In this document: positions 1 to 8,180 of the stretch, piece after piece
Layout: the number at the start of each line of letters is the position of its first letter
Numbering within the stretch: position 1 is the stretch's first letter
Source: Acidimicrobiales bacterium
Lineage (GTDB): Bacteria; Actinomycetota; Acidimicrobiia; Acidimicrobiales; JAMCQF01
Direction: 5' to 3'
Length of the DNA stretch: 36,915 nucleotides
Assembly: GCA_027366675.1 (NCBI GenBank)
Contig: DAHXND010000112.1
Coordinates: forward strand, 1 to 36,915
Program-made: the position numbers and the translations under genes
The notes under the pieces: generated by a model
What the model saw: only the letters and a program-made list of their open reading frames with translations
Told to the model about the DNA's origin: nothing
Database searches by the model: none

Positions 1-1
1 G

Positions 2-1237
2 ATGCGCGAGGTCTTCATAGCAGGCACCGGTATGAGCCACTTCGGAAAGTTCCCGGACTCAACCATCCGTTCCCTTAGCGAGCAAGCCGTAGGGGAAGCC
101 ATGTCAGATGCGAAGATAACTGCTTCTGATGTCGATATTGCGTATTTCGGCAATGGCGCAGCAGGCATCATTACAGGGCAGGAAATGATAAGAGGACAGG
201 TGGCATTACGAACGAGCAACCTGCTCGGGACACCTATTGTCAATGTGGAAAACGCATGCGCGTCGAGCTCGACAGCTTTCTACCTCGCGCGCATGGCAGT
301 GGCTTCCGGCGAAGCTGAGGTGGCGCTTGCCGTTGGAGCCGAGAAGCTTTCCCACCCCGACAAAGCTAAATCATTCGGGGCCCTCGGTGCAGCGGTCGAC
401 CTGCTCATGGTCCAGGACCTGATGGCTGCTCTCAAGAGCTCATCACCGAAGGATCACGACGGCCAGTCTCGCAGCTCCGAGAAGAACGAGGGCAAGGGCC
501 ACTCACCATTTATGGATATCTATGCTGCGTGGGCCGAAGAGTACATGAGGTTGAGCGGCGCCACGCAAGAAGACTTCGCTCGCGTAGTGGTTAAAGCTCG
601 TCACAACGCTTCTCTGAACCCGAAGGCACAGTTTCGTGACGAAGTCACGATTGATGATGTCTTGGCGAGCCGTGCAATCGCAGGCCCACTCACTTTGTTC
701 ATGTGTGCTCCCATCGGAGATGGCGCTGCGGCAATCGTAGTGGCCTCCGAGGAATGGATCAGGCGCCATGATCTGAATCCGGTTCGGATCCGCTCTTGCG
801 TTCTTCTGTCTGGACGTGAGCGTAAGATAGACGAGCCTGGGGTAGCCGCACGGGCCGCCCATCTGGCTTTCGAGTCTGCTGGCATCGGCCCCTCTGACAT
901 CGATGTCGTGGAGCTGCATGATGCAGCTGCTCCTGCTGAGCTCGCAACGATGGAAGAGATCGGGCTGTGTGCAACCGGTGAAGCGCCGAAGCTGCTGGGC
1001 GCCGGGGAAACGGGGATAGGGGGTCGCTTGCCAGTTAACCCAAGTGGTGGATTGCTATGCCGCGGCCATCCGATTGGAGCTACGGGCTGCGCTCAGCTTG
1101 TAGAGCTCGCCGACCAGCTTCGAGGCCGTTGCGGCGCACGTCAGGTTGACGGTGCGAGAATCGCGCTGGCAGAGAACGGAGGCGGCTTCCTTGGAACTGA
1201 TGCCGCCGCAATGGTAGTTACCATACTCGAGCGCTAG
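2..1237 (+). CDS. Thiolase-family acyl-CoA acyltransferase (SCP2/lipid-transfer type)
   Basis: The 411-residue product is a thiolase-fold enzyme, probably breaking or forming a C-C bond on an acyl-CoA or sterol-type substrate in the cytoplasm. The nucleophile region reads NACASSSTAF with Cys86, the usual thiolase position. A conserved histidine lies in VELHDAAAP, and the C-terminal GHPIGATG motif is the family signature. The C-terminal catalytic Cys of degradative thiolases is not obvious, which fits the SCP2-thiolase/lipid-transfer subgroup. The ATG is base 2 of the window and starts a typical N-terminus (MREVFIAGTGMSHFGK), so the gene looks complete, but its ribosome site lies outside. These proteins often pair with a DUF35 OB-fold protein, which could lie to the left. 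The substrate cannot be told from sequence. Confidence 0.88.
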   Translation: MREVFIAGTGMSHFGKFPDSTIRSLSEQAVGEAMSDAKITASDVDIAYFGNGAAGIITGQEMIRGQVALRTSNLLGTPIVNVENACASSSTAFYLARMAVASGEAEVALAVGAEKLSHPDKAKSFGALGAAVDLLMVQDLMAALKSSSPKDHDGQSRSSEKNEGKGHSPFMDIYAAWAEEYMRLSGATQEDFARVVVKARHNASLNPKAQFRDEVTIDDVLASRAIAGPLTLFMCAPIGDGAAAIVVASEEWIRRHDLNPVRIRSCVLLSGRERKIDEPGVAARAAHLAFESAGIGPSDIDVVELHDAAAPAELATMEEIGLCATGEAPKLLGAGETGIGGRLPVNPSGGLLCRGHPIGATGCAQLVELADQLRGRCGARQVDGARIALAENGGGFLGTDAAAMVVTILER

Positions 1238-1325
1238 CTACGTACCTATCGCCTAGACCCTCGCGTTTTACCCCTGGGATGGGTTGGGCGGCTGGCGGTG
1301 GACCAGCAGTGGACATACTGTTCAT

Positions 1326-1361
1326 CTCTGGCACCCAATACTCAGCTCTGGCACCTAATAC
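1326..1361. repeat. 16-bp direct repeat, period 20
   Basis: CTCTGGCACCCAATAC (1326-1341) recurs with one mismatch at 1346-1361, just upstream of the nitroreductase ribosome site. It is one of a series of short direct duplications in this window. Nothing else was recognised in the 142-bp gap between the thiolase and nitroreductase genes. Confidence 0.7.
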
Positions 1362-1379
1362 GAACAGGAGAAGACAGGA

Positions 1380-2543
1380 ATGGAATTCAAACGAGTTGTT
1401 GGCACACGCAGATCCATACGCTGGTTCAAGCCATGGAGGCCCGTAGACCGTTCGAAGATCCAAACCATCCTCGAGGCAGCGAATCGGGCATCTCGCTCGA
1501 TGAATGCTGACTATCCCAGAGCGCTGGTCGTATACCGGGATGATCTGCCGGACGAAGTACGTGAAGCGCTCCGCAACCCGACCACTTCAGTTGACCTCGA
1601 CCTCGCGCCCGTGTTCATATTCTGGTACTTCGACCTCAACTACCCCAGCGGAACCCAGGATCGACTGAAGGAGTTGGTAGCGCAGAATGCATTGCCGGCA
1701 GCTCATGGATGGTCTGACGCCTACGTGGAAGAGTTCCTATGGCCTCAGGTCCTGGCCCCCATAGCCAAAGATCCGAATGCTCTGGTATTCATGGGTGCTA
1801 CCGAGACTGGTATCGCGATTTGCAACGCACTGAATGCTGCCGTAGATGAAGGGCTGGGAACATGTCTCCATGCCTTCACGGCACCAGACAAGGTAAAGGC
1901 TATCTTCGGTGTCCCGGACACCTGGATCCCTGTCTGGCTGCAGCTGGTAGGGTACCCGATGGAGGAGCCCGAGGCCGGAGGCCAGCGGCCACGACAGCCT
2001 CTTGGCGCGCTATTCTTCGAGGGTAATTGCAATACACCATGGGAAGACGACCCGGCTACTACGAGCCGCCTGCGCTCAGAAGGCCTGATCCAGGAACCAG
2101 GTCCCCTCCCCTGGAGAGAGAAGGAAGTCCAGATGATAGCGCGGATGTTTGGTCTTCCGGAAGGGTCGGCGCGCCAGGAGGACATTCCCGCTCATGCGGC
2201 ACCAGGCACTCCGGCATCGCTCACACGGTGGCTGAGTGCGCTCGGCGCAAACGACCCGGCTCGAGCGGGAGAAGCCGAGGCTCTGACGGGAACGCTTGAA
2301 TCATTCATCGCGTTCGCTGGTGCGGAGGGACCGGACGAATTGGTGGAGCGATGTGTGAGGACCACGAAGCAGGGAGATCTCGCCCTCAGCGCAAAGGGCC
2401 GTCGGGAGATCGACCAGCAGATCGACGCCTGGGCCGCGGAGCGAGGACTTCGAGGTCGAGATGCCATCGTAGCGGGAAATCGCATCCGGGAATTCCTCAT
2501 ACACAACGGCGTCTTCATGCAAGGGCGGGTGGCCTTCCCCTGA
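1380..2543 (+). CDS. Nitroreductase-family protein with long C-terminal extension
   Basis: The N-terminal 230 residues match FMN-dependent nitroreductases: an RRSIRWFKP-type flavin phosphate-binding start, a central GATETGIAICNALNAA helix, and a PRQPLGALFFEG segment closing the fold. The family usually ends near 190-230 residues, but this protein runs to 387. The extra 150 or so C-terminal residues are hydrophilic, mostly helical-looking and unrecognised. The ATG at 1380 follows AGGAG (1367-1371) at good spacing. The gene is in the same direction as the thiolase 142 bp upstream. It may be a cytoplasmic flavin reductase or dehydrogenase acting on a thiolase-linked substrate, but that is inference from position only. 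Confidence 0.8.
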   Translation: MEFKRVVGTRRSIRWFKPWRPVDRSKIQTILEAANRASRSMNADYPRALVVYRDDLPDEVREALRNPTTSVDLDLAPVFIFWYFDLNYPSGTQDRLKELVAQNALPAAHGWSDAYVEEFLWPQVLAPIAKDPNALVFMGATETGIAICNALNAAVDEGLGTCLHAFTAPDKVKAIFGVPDTWIPVWLQLVGYPMEEPEAGGQRPRQPLGALFFEGNCNTPWEDDPATTSRLRSEGLIQEPGPLPWREKEVQMIARMFGLPEGSARQEDIPAHAAPGTPASLTRWLSALGANDPARAGEAEALTGTLESFIAFAGAEGPDELVERCVRTTKQGDLALSAKGRREIDQQIDAWAAERGLRGRDAIVAGNRIREFLIHNGVFMQGRVAFP

Positions 2544-2563
2544 CATCCACCGGATCCCTATAG

Positions 2564-2599
2564 CTGGTAGGCGGGCAAGCACGCCGGCCCATCTACCAG
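2564..2599 (+). terminator. Terminator-like hairpin after the nitroreductase gene
   Basis: CTGGTAG (2564-2570) pairs with CTACCAG (2593-2599), with a further GGCG/CGCC pairing inside, starting 21 nt after the nitroreductase stop. There is no T-run after it, so intrinsic termination would be inefficient. It could instead be a transcript-stabilising 3' hairpin. Confidence 0.4.
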
Positions 2600-2668
2600 A
2601 AAGCAGCGGATGAGTGGCTGGTGCCTTCGCGTCAGCGCAATGCTGCCTCACGAACCGTTACCTACCAT

Positions 2669-2694
2669 GTGTAGTAAAACGCTACACTTGAGTC
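2669..2694 (+). promoter_or_regulatory. Putative leaderless promoter with overlapping dyad, upstream of the histidine kinase
   Basis: A perfect inverted repeat GTGTAG-7 nt-CTACAC (2669-2687) lies directly before the GTG at 2695. Its right arm overlaps TACACT (2683-2688), a reasonable -10 hexamer six bases before the GTG. That spacing predicts a transcript starting at or next to the start codon. No good -35 is visible (TTACCT at 2658-2663 is too far). The dyad would suit an operator, perhaps for the neighbouring response regulator. Confidence 0.45.
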
Positions 2695-3873
2695 GTGTCG
2701 TCGGGACATCGCGTCTGGGACTCACCGAGCTCAGATAGCCCCTTTACGGATCACCATCCAGGCAACGGCAGCAGCCAGCCCGGCAAGGAGGCCAGCCATC
2801 TGGGCAACTGCACCGACCAGCCCGGCGACGGTGACGGTCATTCGTCGGAGGAGTCCATTACCGATCATGAGGTAGAGTCCCGTTCCACTGTGCACCTGGA
2901 CGAGCCCTGGAGAGATCCACTCTGGCTGCACGAGTTCGTCGAATCCGCGCCCGATGGAATACTCATCGTCGCAGGCGACGGCAGGATAAGGTACGCCAAC
3001 CGCCAGGCAGGCGAGATATTCGGCTACAAGCCGTGCACCATGGTCAACATGATGGTCGAAGAGCTTGTTCCCGAGCCGCAACGCTCGTCCCACAAGCGCC
3101 TACGTGTATCTTACCTCGCCGACACCCGACCCCGCCCGATGGGCACAGGACTGGAGCTATGGGGCCTCAGAGGGGACGGGGCAGAAGTTGGTCTCGATAT
3201 CAGTCTTAGCCCAATAACACTCGGAGGCGAACCATACGTAATAGCCTTCGTTCGCGAGGTGAGCGAGCTCAGGCTCGCCCGTGACAGGGAACGTATCGCC
3301 CGTGACCTCCACGACACTGTGATCCAGCGCCTGTTCGCTACGGGAATGGGACTGCAAGCCGCTGCCACCAGGGTGAATGACCCCATGACGCGCGGCCGCA
3401 TCGAAAGAGCAATAGACGATTTGGACGAGGTCGTAAGAAGCCTGAGAAGCACGATCTTCGCTCTCCAGGCCGGAGCCGGGTTAACCCTGCGCAAGCAGAT
3501 CCTCGATCTTGCGGCAAAAGCTGCCGAAGCTCTTGGGTTCATGCCGCATGTTCATTTCCACGGGCCCGTAGACACAGGCGTTCCAGATCGCGTGGTGGCG
3601 GAGCTCATTCCCTCGCTGAGCGAAGCGCTCAGCAACGTCGCAAAACATGCGAATGCCACGTGGACCCTGGTAAGGCTCGAGGTGGCCGGGGAAGTCACGC
3701 TAACGGTCTCTGACAACGGCAAAGGCATAGACGGCGCTGCATTGGAACGGGCTACAACAGGATATGGACTCAGAAATCTCAGCGCAAGGGCACGAACACT
3801 CAAGGGAGAATGCACAATCGGCCACCGACCAGAGGGCGGAGCGATACTGGTCTGGCATGTGCCTATCGACTGA
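2695..3873 (+). CDS. PAS-domain sensor histidine kinase (HisKA_3/NarX-DevS type)
   Basis: This is a soluble 392-residue sensor kinase. Residues 1-75 are polar and low-complexity. Residues about 76-195 form a PAS-type sensor domain (ESAPDGILIVAGDGRI...). Dimerisation follows with the HisKA_3 motif ARDLHDTVIQRLF, with phosphoacceptor His206, and a C-terminal HATPase has N-box (LSEALSNVAKHAN, about 308-320), DNGKGI (340-345) and GYGLRNL (356-362). There is no membrane segment, so it should sense a cytoplasmic signal; a ligand cannot be inferred. The GTG at 2695 has no clear ribosome site, matching the proposed leaderless promoter. A later start would still keep the PAS domain. The likely partner is the LuxR-type regulator that converges on it from the opposite strand. 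Confidence 0.88.
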   Translation: MSSGHRVWDSPSSDSPFTDHHPGNGSSQPGKEASHLGNCTDQPGDGDGHSSEESITDHEVESRSTVHLDEPWRDPLWLHEFVESAPDGILIVAGDGRIRYANRQAGEIFGYKPCTMVNMMVEELVPEPQRSSHKRLRVSYLADTRPRPMGTGLELWGLRGDGAEVGLDISLSPITLGGEPYVIAFVREVSELRLARDRERIARDLHDTVIQRLFATGMGLQAAATRVNDPMTRGRIERAIDDLDEVVRSLRSTIFALQAGAGLTLRKQILDLAAKAAEALGFMPHVHFHGPVDTGVPDRVVAELIPSLSEALSNVAKHANATWTLVRLEVAGEVTLTVSDNGKGIDGAALERATTGYGLRNLSARARTLKGECTIGHRPEGGAILVWHVPID

Positions 3874-3937
3874 GAATCACCACGTGGCGCGTCCTGATCT
3901 CTGCACTCCCGCCACCGGCACCAACGAACCGTGTTCC

Positions 3938-3956
3938 CTGGCATGACTTATGCCAG
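3938..3956. terminator. Inverted repeat in the convergent kinase/regulator junction
   Basis: CTGGCAT-5 nt-ATGCCAG (3938-3956) is a perfect 7-bp-arm hairpin in the 113-bp gap between two convergent stop codons, so it could act on both strands. No T-run follows on either side. Confidence 0.4.
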
Positions 3957-3986
3957 AGGGTTGCCAACTGCTAACGGTTCACCGCA

Positions 3987-4661
3987 TCACCACCGAGCGC
4001 CTCGTTGTGCATTCTCAGCCTTTAGCGGCGAGTCTGCCAGGCGCGCCGCGAAGACAGCTGCCTCCGTCCGCCGCCGCATACCCAGCTTCGTCAACACATT
4101 CGACACGTAGTTCTTCACCGTCTTCTCCGTAACGCCCATCTCCTCGCCTATCTGGCGGTTCGTGAGGCCCCCGGCCAGCAGCTCCAGGACGCTCCGCTCT
4201 CGAGGCGTCAGGCTGGCAAGCCGGGAATCCTCCTGCGCCCCTGACCTGAGCCGGCTCACGACGCGCTGAACCAGCTGCTGGTCGAGTAACGACTCGCCTG
4301 CTGCTGCCCTCCGCACGGCATTTACCAGGTCGTTTCCCCGGATCTGCTTCAGCACGTAACCCGCGGCACCCGCAACGACGGCCGCCAGCAACGCCTCGTC
4401 GTCGGCGAAGCTGGTAAGGATCAAGCACGCCACCTCCGGCAGGCTTGATCTAATCTCACGACACACCTCTACCCCGTCGCCGTCAGGGAGTTGAACATCC
4501 AGCACAGCTACATCAGGTCGAACCGCCGGTATGCGCTCCAACGCCTCGCCAGCGCTCCCGGCGTCACCTACGACTACGATGTCTCCGTCGGCTTCGAGTA
4601 GCAGCCGGAGGCCATCACGAACAACCTGGTGATCGTCCAAAAGAAAGACGCTTATGCTCAC
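3987..4661 (-). CDS. NarL/DevR-family response regulator
   Basis: The 224-residue product has a receiver domain followed by a LuxR-type DNA-binding domain. Acidic residues Asp9/Asp10, phosphoacceptor Asp55 (VAVLDVQLPDGDG) and Lys105 (GYVLK) are intact. The LuxR HTH occupies about 151-194 (LTPRERSVLELLAGGLTNRQI...). I chose the GTG at 4661 because AGGAGG lies 7 nt upstream and it places the receiver at residue 3. A longer form from an ATG at 4742 would add 27 unconserved residues. The gene converges with the histidine kinase rather than following it. DevR/NarL regulators typically bind short dyads as dimers, so the repeat at 2669-2687 is a candidate target. Confidence 0.9.
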   Translation of the reverse strand: MSISVFLLDDHQVVRDGLRLLLEADGDIVVVGDAGSAGEALERIPAVRPDVAVLDVQLPDGDGVEVCREIRSSLPEVACLILTSFADDEALLAAVVAGAAGYVLKQIRGNDLVNAVRRAAAGESLLDQQLVQRVVSRLRSGAQEDSRLASLTPRERSVLELLAGGLTNRQIGEEMGVTEKTVKNYVSNVLTKLGMRRRTEAAVFAARLADSPLKAENAQRGARW

Positions 4662-5098
4662 CAACGACCTCCTGGGTGCTAGTAGCCTTACCTTACCATC
4701 CGTAGACGATTGTAGGTGTATCTGAGTCTCATCTTGCTCCATGGAAGCTTCTGCGACCAGAGGCTTTGGTCCCTGCGCACTGCGGCCATGACTCGTTGCC
4801 GGTGTGCAGGAGGCCCTTCGGCGCTGCAGCGAACTGCTGGAGGAGCATCCGCGAATCCCGCCCGGCGAGGACAGAGGGCGGCACTCCAGGGGGAAGGCCC
4901 CAGAAGGATGGCGAGAGCACCCGAGTCGAATGACCCAGGCCCGGGAAATCTCAGATGCACCAGCATTTCGGGACCTTCGACTCTGGCATGAAAGCTATGA
5001 GCGCCGCATGATGGATAAACGGGAATCAGGTGTGGCAGGGGGAGAGATCAGTCCTATGGCCACACCTGGATGCAGGGATGAGTTAGGAGGCCATTGGC
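4662..5098. other. 437-bp non-coding region between response regulator and radical SAM genes
   Basis: This divergent intergenic region should hold promoters for both neighbours. A TACAAT hexamer on the minus strand (4714-4709) is a possible -10 for the regulator, but I see no convincing -35. On the plus side the leader contains the stem-loop at 5027-5068. An open frame from GTG 4804 runs past the radical SAM start and is not supported as a gene. Confidence 0.5.
5027..5094 (+). promoter_or_regulatory. Leader with 10-bp stem-loop and alternative pairing over the ribosome site
   Basis: CAGGTGTGGC (5027-5036) and GCCACACCTG (5059-5068) are perfect complements around a 22-nt loop. An alternative pairing is possible between ATGGCC (5056-5061) and GGCCAT (5089-5094). 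The latter includes the last two bases of the AGGAGG ribosome site (5085-5090) of the radical SAM gene. The two pairings share bases and exclude each other, so the leader could switch translation. Alternatively, the repeat is simply a protein operator. Confidence 0.4.
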
Positions 5099-6166
5099 TT
5101 GATCCGGCAGCTTCACTTCGATGTCGGGCAGCGCCCGTTTCTGGTGCTATTCGAACTTACGAAAGCATGCAGTCTGGCTTGCCGGCACTGCAGAGCTGAA
5201 GCAGGGCCACAGCGTGAGCCCGACGAGCTCTCTACGAGAGAGGTGACCACAGTGCTGGACGATCTGGCAGGACTGGGCCCACCTCGTCCCATCGTGGTCC
5301 TGACGGGCGGAGATCCATTAGAGCGGGATGACATATTGACGATCGTGAGGCACGGGGCGAGTCGCGGCCTTCGGATGGCCGTCTCGCCTGCAGCTACACC
5401 GAGAACTGCGGCTAGATTGGCTTCCCTGCGCGAGGCAGGAGCGGTAGCTGTCTCCCTGTCGCTCGACGGAGCGACCATGGAGTCCCATGACGCTTTCCGC
5501 AGGACCCCAGGTTCCTTCGAGTGGACACTGACTGCCTGCCGAGCAGCGAAGGCTGCCGGGGTGCATCTCCAGGTGAACACTACCCTTTGCCGTGACAACC
5601 TAACTGAGCTGACGGGTATATCCGAGCTGGTTTCTTCGATGGCCGTAGGGCTCTGGAGCGTATTCTTCATGGTGCCCGTTGGACGCGGGCGGGACATTGC
5701 CGCACTTTCCGCCAACGATACCGAGCGAACGTTGGGAGCGCTCCGAGATCTGGGAAGGAACATTCCCCTCAAGACGACGGAGGCTCCACAGTTCCGGCGT
5801 CTTCTGATCCAGGGCTCCGCACTACGCCAACCAGACGTCAAGCGGCCACCCCTTGCCGTTAGTGACGCCCGAGGAGTGGTATTCATCTCCCGGCGTGGCG
5901 ATGTCCAACCGAGCGGCTTCCTGCCGATCATCGTTGGCAACGTTCGGGAACGGCCGCTCACTGACATATATGCTTCCTCCCCTCTCTTGCGTGCCATACG
6001 GGATCCCGAGCGGCTCCGGGGGCGGTGCGGCCGCTGCGAATTCCGTTCCCTGTGTGGTGGCTCACGAGCGCAAGCCTTCGCGCGTAGCGGAGATCCACTC
6101 GGCGAAGATCCGACGTGCCCCTACGTGCCAGATACTGGCGACCACGCGCTAGTCGGGAACTGCTGA
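5099..6166 (+). CDS. Radical SAM/SPASM-domain protein (TIGR04053-like)
   Basis: The 355-residue product is a radical SAM enzyme. The SAM-binding [4Fe-4S] motif is C24-x3-C28-x2-C31 (KACSLACRHCRAEA), followed by a VVLTGGDPL glycine strand. The C-terminus carries a SPASM-like cysteine set (CGRCEFRSLCGGSR...TCPYVP) for an auxiliary cluster. Overall it resembles NirJ/AhbD-like enzymes and the TIGR04053 group. SPASM proteins modify peptides or tetrapyrroles; which applies here is open, and no precursor peptide was recognised nearby. The start is TTG at 5099, chosen because AGGAGG (5085-5090) lies 8 nt upstream. The stop is 7 bp from the ABC exporter, so the two are probably co-transcribed, which suggests export of a modified product or self-protection. 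Confidence 0.85.
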   Translation: MIRQLHFDVGQRPFLVLFELTKACSLACRHCRAEAGPQREPDELSTREVTTVLDDLAGLGPPRPIVVLTGGDPLERDDILTIVRHGASRGLRMAVSPAATPRTAARLASLREAGAVAVSLSLDGATMESHDAFRRTPGSFEWTLTACRAAKAAGVHLQVNTTLCRDNLTELTGISELVSSMAVGLWSVFFMVPVGRGRDIAALSANDTERTLGALRDLGRNIPLKTTEAPQFRRLLIQGSALRQPDVKRPPLAVSDARGVVFISRRGDVQPSGFLPIIVGNVRERPLTDIYASSPLLRAIRDPERLRGRCGRCEFRSLCGGSRAQAFARSGDPLGEDPTCPYVPDTGDHALVGNC

Positions 6167-6173
6167 GCTTCCG

Positions 6174-8042
6174 ATGCCGACATCGCCTGCACTCCTGGAA
6201 CCTGGCGCCCTGGTCTCTTCAAGTGGGGATCCTATGGTCGCGGTCACCGGGCTTCGCAAGACGTTCGGGAAGGTGGTAGCTGTTGACGGGATCGACCTGG
6301 AAGTTCCGCAGGGCAGCGTCCTAAGCCTGCTCGGACCTAACGGGGCAGGGAAAACCACCACGGTGCGCATCCTTGCAACGCTGGTCAAGCCCGATTCGGG
6401 CAGCGTCAAGATCGCGGGCTTCGACGCCATCCGGCAGGCAAAGTCCCTCCGAAGGGCCATAGGACTTGCCGGGCAGGAGGTAGCACTCGATGCCCACCTG
6501 ACCGGACGAGAGAATCTCGTAATGGTTGGGCGACTGTACCACCTACCCTCGTCATCAGCTCGCCAGCGAGCTGATGACCTATTGGAGCGCTTTGATCTCT
6601 CTTGGGCAGCAAATCGTTCTACCAAGACATACTCTGGCGGGATGCGCCGGCGCCTGGACTTGGCATCAAGTCTGATCGGCCGGCCACGAGTCCTTTTCCT
6701 GGATGAACCGACTACGGGCCTCGACCCTCGCGCGCGTGAGGGACTGTGGGAGGTAATCGAGGGCCTGGTAGAAGAAGGGGTCACGCTCCTGCTCACAACC
6801 CAATACCTCGAGGAAGCTGACCGGCTGTCGGATTCGATCGCCGTCATCGATCATGGAAGGGTAATAGCCTCGGGGAGCCCTGACGACCTCAAGCGCTCCC
6901 TCGGAGAGGAAGTGCTCGAGGTGACGCTCCGACACCGAACCGATATTCCTGCCGCGCAGAAAGCGCTTTCGCAGCTAAATCCAGGGGCTCTTCAGATCGA
7001 CCCATCCGTGGCACGGCTCAGGATGGACATTCCAGGAGGAACTTCCACCCTGGTGGAGGCGATCCGCCGTCTGGATGTAGAGCACATCGAACTGAGCGAT
7101 GTGGTCCTGCATAAGCCGACTCTAGATGATGTGTTCCTCAAGCTCACAGGTGCCCCCGCAGCTACCGGCGGGGGCGATGCCTACGAGTGCGATGAAGGCG
7201 AGAGGAGCCCTGGCAACACCACCCGCACTAGCGAAGGTGCACCTCCAAACGCAGCAGGCAGCGGCCCGACCGGCAGGATCTTGCGAATAGGGTGGATGGT
7301 AGACTATATCGTTATCTGCAAGCGGAACCTTCTTCGCTACTTGCGCCTGCCGAACCTGCTCGCAACCTCGACAATCGAACCCATAATGCTCGTGCTTCTG
7401 TTCATATACGTATTCGGCGGGGTGATGAAGCTGGAGGTTCACAACTATGTGGACTTTCTGATGCCCGGCATCTTCGTCCAGGCGGTCCTGTTCGGATCCA
7501 CCCAGACAGGTATCGGTCTTGCTCAGGACCTCACCACGGGGATTGTCCAACGGTTCCGATCGCTACCTATCGCCCGTTCAGCCGTCCTGGCAGGTCGCAC
7601 CCTGTCAGACGTCGTTCGCAATGTCGGAGTCGTGCTCCTCGTGACGGGCGTCGGGCTACTACTGGGATTTCGAATCCACGAGGGACCCCTCTCTGTAGCA
7701 GCGGCACTCGGGATCCTCGTGCTCTTTGGACTGGCATTCTCCTGGGTATCAGCCGTGATCGGGCTCATCGCCGGTGACGTGGAGTCGAGCCAGGCAGCCA
7801 GCTTCGTGTGGGTCCTGCCGCTCACCTTCGTGAGCTCAGCGTTCTTGCCTATCAGCTTCCTGCCGGGATGGCTCCAGGCATTTGCCAAGGCCGACCCGGT
7901 AACGCATACGGTGGACGTCCTGCGCGCCCTTATCTCAGGCGGGCCAGTGGCGGGACAGCTCTGGGAAACCCTTGCCTGGCTCTCGGGAATCGTGGCCGTC
8001 AGCGTGCCAATCGCGGTCCTGCGTTACCGAAAAGCAGTGTGA
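6174..8042 (+). CDS. DrrA-DrrB-like ABC exporter, ATPase and permease fused
   Basis: One 622-residue chain carries both halves of a DrrAB-type ABC-2 exporter. Residues about 21-325 are the ATPase: Walker A GPNGAGKT (54-61), signature YSGGM (153-157), Walker B VLFLDE (173-178). The H-loop histidine is replaced by Gln (TTQYLEEAD), as is common in DrrA. A polar linker spans about 326-370. The permease half (371-622) has about six hydrophobic segments and an ABC-2 layout. DrrA and DrrB are usually separate proteins, though fusions are known in actinobacteria. The ATG at 6174 has a weak ribosome site; ATG 6234, behind GGGGAT, is an alternative that still keeps the ATPase. Its position after the radical SAM gene suggests a shared substrate. 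Confidence 0.88.
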   Translation: MPTSPALLEPGALVSSSGDPMVAVTGLRKTFGKVVAVDGIDLEVPQGSVLSLLGPNGAGKTTTVRILATLVKPDSGSVKIAGFDAIRQAKSLRRAIGLAGQEVALDAHLTGRENLVMVGRLYHLPSSSARQRADDLLERFDLSWAANRSTKTYSGGMRRRLDLASSLIGRPRVLFLDEPTTGLDPRAREGLWEVIEGLVEEGVTLLLTTQYLEEADRLSDSIAVIDHGRVIASGSPDDLKRSLGEEVLEVTLRHRTDIPAAQKALSQLNPGALQIDPSVARLRMDIPGGTSTLVEAIRRLDVEHIELSDVVLHKPTLDDVFLKLTGAPAATGGGDAYECDEGERSPGNTTRTSEGAPPNAAGSGPTGRILRIGWMVDYIVICKRNLLRYLRLPNLLATSTIEPIMLVLLFIYVFGGVMKLEVHNYVDFLMPGIFVQAVLFGSTQTGIGLAQDLTTGIVQRFRSLPIARSAVLAGRTLSDVVRNVGVVLLVTGVGLLLGFRIHEGPLSVAAALGILVLFGLAFSWVSAVIGLIAGDVESSQAASFVWVLPLTFVSSAFLPISFLPGWLQAFAKADPVTHTVDVLRALISGGPVAGQLWETLAWLSGIVAVSVPIAVLRYRKAV

Positions 8043-8049
8043 CAACCTA

Positions 8050-8081
8050 TCGTTCAGATCGCTGGTCGTTCAGATCGCTGG
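8050..8081. repeat. Perfect 16-bp tandem duplication after the ABC exporter stop
   Basis: TCGTTCAGATCGCTGG occurs twice head to tail (8050-8065, 8066-8081), beginning 8 bp after the exporter stop codon. It lies in the 138-bp gap between convergent genes. No terminator hairpin is obvious there. Confidence 0.85.
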
Positions 8082-8180
8082 CAGCCCGGGATCTCCCGCA
8101 CCGGTAGCTCGGAGCCTGATGCGAAGATCGCCAGAACAGGCGTCGCTACGAGAGCAGCAACCTCCCCACGTCCGATGCAA

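Noticed and set aside
4804-5199. 131-codon open frame in the radical SAM leader
   Set aside because: It overlaps the first 100 bases of the radical SAM gene in another phase, matches no family I know and ends arbitrarily. The radical SAM start has a far better ribosome site.
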